From NCBI GenBank assembly GCA_900239685.1, contig OENT01000576.1:32083-96082 (forward strand): a DNA stretch of 64,000 nt. The letters run 5' to 3'. The notes beneath the pieces were generated by a model. It was given only the letters and a program-made list of their open reading frames with translations, had not been told where the DNA came from and did no database searches. Position 1 is the stretch's first letter. Each line of letters starts with the position of its first letter. A program made the position numbers and the translations under genes. This document shows, piece by piece, positions 60,996-64,000 of the stretch. This DNA is from Rotaria macrura. Taxonomy: Eukaryota > Rotifera > Eurotatoria > Philodinida > Philodinidae.

Positions 60996-63457
60996 TCTTT
61001 TTGCTACAGGAATCAGTAAATTCTACTGTACAATAATTTCACGGTACACACTAAAATACAATCAGAAATGAATGATAGGAAGTTGAATCGACATAAAAAT
61101 TTAGGATTTCGTTGAAATGATCAATATACTCATCTGAGATTTGACGTTGATAATATTGAGAGAAGATTATAGGAATACTTCATAAGAAAAACTATGTTCT
61201 ATATAACGTACCGGCAATTCGAAATTCGTGTGAAGATGTTTTTCGGCTCTTTATTTTACATAGTTTGATAGAACGTGAGCTGCTGATCTTGAAAATATAC
61301 TCTTTAGCATTTAGAAAGCTTCTTTCCAGCTAAAAAGTACGAAATACTCGAAAGGTGTTGTATTTCGAGAAAGCCACATTTTTTTCGAAATCTGTATAAT
61401 TTTGTACTCATTTTTATATTTTCAGGTTTTGAAAACAAATTTTTCAGATTTATCATCAAACCCAGAACACAGAGGGGTTGTTAAGTCGACTCCAGACACA
61501 AAAATGTATTGGTGGTGAAGCTTCGAATTACGTCTAGTCTACTACGTATAAGACGATTTTTTAAACCTATCTAGTTTTTGTACTCAAGTGATGGAGAGGA
61601 AAATTTCATCTCATTCTATTCATCGTATCACCTCTCATCACGCCACGAACCATTTATCTTTATTTTGATTCCTGTGTTGAGAAAAGTCGTTTTAACTGAT
61701 GCCATAGCCTTTTCAGGCAGTATTCGACGACCCCATTCTCATGCTCTATCAAATGATGTATAAAAAAAGAGCGAAATAACATTTTCATTCTAATTTCGCA
61801 TTGGCTGCACCTGACTTAGTAAAATGTATACAATGAGAAAAGGGCTTCAATGTCTTATAAATTTTGCTTTCTTTTGCTCTATACATTCTTATTTCAAAAT
61901 GCAAGTATTTTCTTCGCTTATCGCACATGGAATGATCACGAGTAGGATTTTACGTTTTTCTAATACCATTACGTAGTTGAGTAACTGATAGTATATAAGT
62001 AGGAGAATTTAATGATTATTAATTAAAACGAATATACATATATTTATTCAAATTTAAATTTTTTTCTTTATTTGATACATGGCTTCTCTCCATATCGATT
62101 ATACGTTATTGATGTTCTAACTTTTAAGCATAAAACAAAAACTGAGTATCCAGGTTAAAGATATCGGCGCTGTAAACTACCGTAAACGACGTAAAGACGA
62201 TGTAGAACGTCGAAAACTTGTGCCATAGTCCTTCATATCAGGAAACGAAGATGATTCTTGTGAAAAACGATGGAAGTTTTCTAGCGAAGAAAATGGGTCG
62301 TAAAGCAGTATGATGGATATTATGGTGAAATCCGACGCAAATCAAGGTAGTAATTCGCCGTTCGCTAGCTACTCAAGCTCACTTGAAACATTGTTTCCGA
62401 TGGTCGGAAGGATCGTCCTTGGTACTTATTAGTAGTCACTAAACTCACCACAAAAGCATGAAATGATAATAATATCGGCAACGAGACGTTGTGTCGTCAC
62501 AGAGTGCTCTAAGAAAAGTCAAATTTTAGCCAGTTTTACTTTTGAACGCGTCAAACTATCCTTCAGTTTCTTTTGAGTCTTTACAGTGATCACAGTGACC
62601 TTTGTCTGAAAATCAGGAAAATAGGCAGGACATATAGTGGAAGAAGCAGGAATTTCCATAAAAATCAGGACATTGGAAGCCTTATCATGGTACTCTTATT
62701 CAGGGTAAAACTTCCACAAAAGTATGCTAATCAATAATAGTTCATTGAAATGACTAAATTATCGTTCTCCGAATGCATACTTAGAGTTCTACCTTTTCCT
62801 TTTCTTTCGCACCCTCTAATTATGCGTTATGTATGCTTAATCTTTTGCTCAGACAAGTGTCATTGGAGATGCAGCATTTCTTACTATTGGAGTTTCATTT
62901 ATATCTAGTTGAAATTGCATTTTCATCAGGACAATAACCGCCAAATGAGCAAAGAAGGATCCACATTCTCACACTTCTCCCCTCGTACTTTTCTTCTTCG
63001 TCGTATCCCTGCACTTCATACATAGTAAAAAACCAATTTTACCGATAACCGAATAAAAGCGTTGACAAGGAAACTTCATTAAATCTATTAAAATGTTAAA
63101 ATAAGAGAATTCGAGATTTGTTGCAGCTATCCAACAGTAGTAAACTGTATGATATAGATACCGCAGAAGTTCTGTTGATTATCACTAGTGATGAAATGGC
63201 CTCTGTCAAAAATCAATTAATTTGAAATTCGACTCAATTGATTTCTAAAGTAGATGCAAGAAAATAATTTGAATACCATCTTTCTTTTTATAAAAAATAT
63301 TCAACAAATACTTTCACCAAATTTTCAAGAAGCATTAAGTATAACAAAAACTCACGTCCAAACGAAGTATATGTGGCTCTGCGGAGACAAGCCAATGTTG
63401 GAAATACTGGATCATTCTCCCGGTAAACCACGTTATTTTTCTTTCCTCCGGTTAGTA
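60996..63457. other. Intergenic, no gene recognised
   Basis: AT-rich at first, with the LicD-type promoter next to 60996, then slightly more mixed in base composition from about 62150. Open frames at 61578-61763 (+), 63254-63463 (+) and 63288-63530 (-) lack motifs and overlap or abut repeats. Confidence 0.45.
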
Positions 63458-63760
63458 CACTGATATGGGAGTCGGTAACCGGACCGGTAAAACCGCGGTA
63501 ATCCGACTGTTTTTTCCACATGTTTACCACATGTAAAAGTAAAAAAACAGATGTCTAAAACAGCTTAATTGATGATTTGGAGCACATTTTTTGTCAAATA
63601 TTATAGAAGAACCGGTTAACTGATTGTTCTTAACGGTAACAGCGGTACTAATCAAAGCCGGCGGTTTACCGCGGTGAATTCCGGTAAATTTTCACTGATG
63701 GGAGTCGGTAACCAGTTCGGTAAAACCACGGTTAACCGCCGATTTTCTTGCTGTTTTTAT
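63458..63760. repeat. GGTAACC-rich direct repeat
   Basis: The segment starting CACTGATATGGGAGTCGGTA at 63458 recurs at 63693 (CACTGATGGGAGTCGGTAAC), 235 bp later, followed in both by imperfect CGGTAAAACC and CGGTTAACC words. Many GGTAA/TTACC and ACCGG/CCGGT pairs lie between. Likely part of a diverged repeat or transposon end. Confidence 0.65.
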
Positions 63761-63849
63761 TACATGGAAGCTTGAAAAATCAGGACATGATCGGGACACC
63801 TGAAAAAATATCAGGAAAGTAGTTTCGTTGCAGTGCCTGTCTTTCGTCT

Positions 63850-64000
63850 TTTAAAGTTCCTTCCCATGTGAAAAAATATTGGGTATAAACGCGTTTCAGA
63901 TGCGTTCGAAACGCGGCAGAAGACGCGTCTAGACGCGTCCAAAATGAAACATCTGCCGCGTCCAGACGCGTTTAGATGCGTCCCAGGAACGCGTCTGGAC
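63850..64000. repeat. CpG-rich palindromic GACGCGTC cluster at window end
   Basis: Five full or near ACGCGT sites and several GATGCGT variants fall in about 120 bp, far above the AT-rich background. They include an 18-bp perfect palindrome at 63922-63939 (GACGCGTCTAGACGCGTC) and a flanking inverted pair, ACGCGGCAGA (63911-63920) with TCTGCCGCGT (63952-63961). The array continues past the window. Confidence 0.8.

Noticed and set aside
1..64000. CRISPR arrays, bacterial operons, ribosome-binding sites, rRNA genes
   Set aside because: No regularly spaced repeats, no Shine-Dalgarno-led gene rows and no rRNA-like sequence. Introns in most genes show a eukaryotic nuclear genome.

Overview
The window looks like nuclear DNA of a small ciliated animal, most likely a bdelloid rotifer. 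The DNA is AT-rich. Genes carry many short GT..AG introns, typically 55-75 bp with a few of 0.3-1.5 kb, and exons join in phase when spliced by eye. Several proteins are clear animal or ciliate-type orthologues (CFAP57, EDC3, ERp44, CCDC6). One gene, a KUP/HAK potassium transporter, belongs to a family normally found in bacteria, fungi and plants but not in animals. Together with abundant hairpin repeats, that points to a bdelloid; this is inference from the sequence, with no database search.

Layout. 1-2074 holds nothing I can name. 2075-5903 (+) is the KUP/HAK transporter in three exons. 5904-21715 is gene-poor: it holds a 1.27-kb element with matching termini (6622-7893), a perfect 112-bp foldback (8314-8566), one single-exon rhodopsin-like GPCR (14652-15599, +), a 513-bp-arm inverted repeat (17963-19297) and an imperfect foldback (19993-20303). 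21716-23907 (-) is a secreted type-B carboxylesterase in five exons with an intact catalytic triad. 25157-25951 (+) is a single-exon seven-helix membrane protein, perhaps RTA1-like. 30028-32551 (+) is an unrecognised six-exon gene.

32837-54581 is gene-dense. Five genes lie head-to-tail on the minus strand. In transcription order they are ERp44 (48146-52146), a divergent Ras/Rheb-like GTPase (45566-47969), EDC3 (43047-45045), CutA (42281-42793) and the 20-exon ciliary protein CFAP57 (32837-41625). CCDC6 (52653-54581, +) diverges from ERp44 across a 506-bp gap. 59979-60995 (-) is a LicD/fukutin-type phosphotransferase. The last 550 bp turn CpG-rich, with GGTAACC-type direct repeats and a palindromic GACGCGTC cluster that runs off the end.

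How the genes relate. There is no single pathway. The dense block is housekeeping: ER thiol quality control (ERp44), small-GTPase signalling, mRNA decapping (EDC3), CutA and ciliary motility (CFAP57). The close same-strand spacing, with splice acceptors just before two start codons, would fit spliced-leader trans-splicing, but the sequence alone does not prove it. Most unusual are the KUP gene, the substituted switch residues of the GTPase, and the set of hairpin elements.
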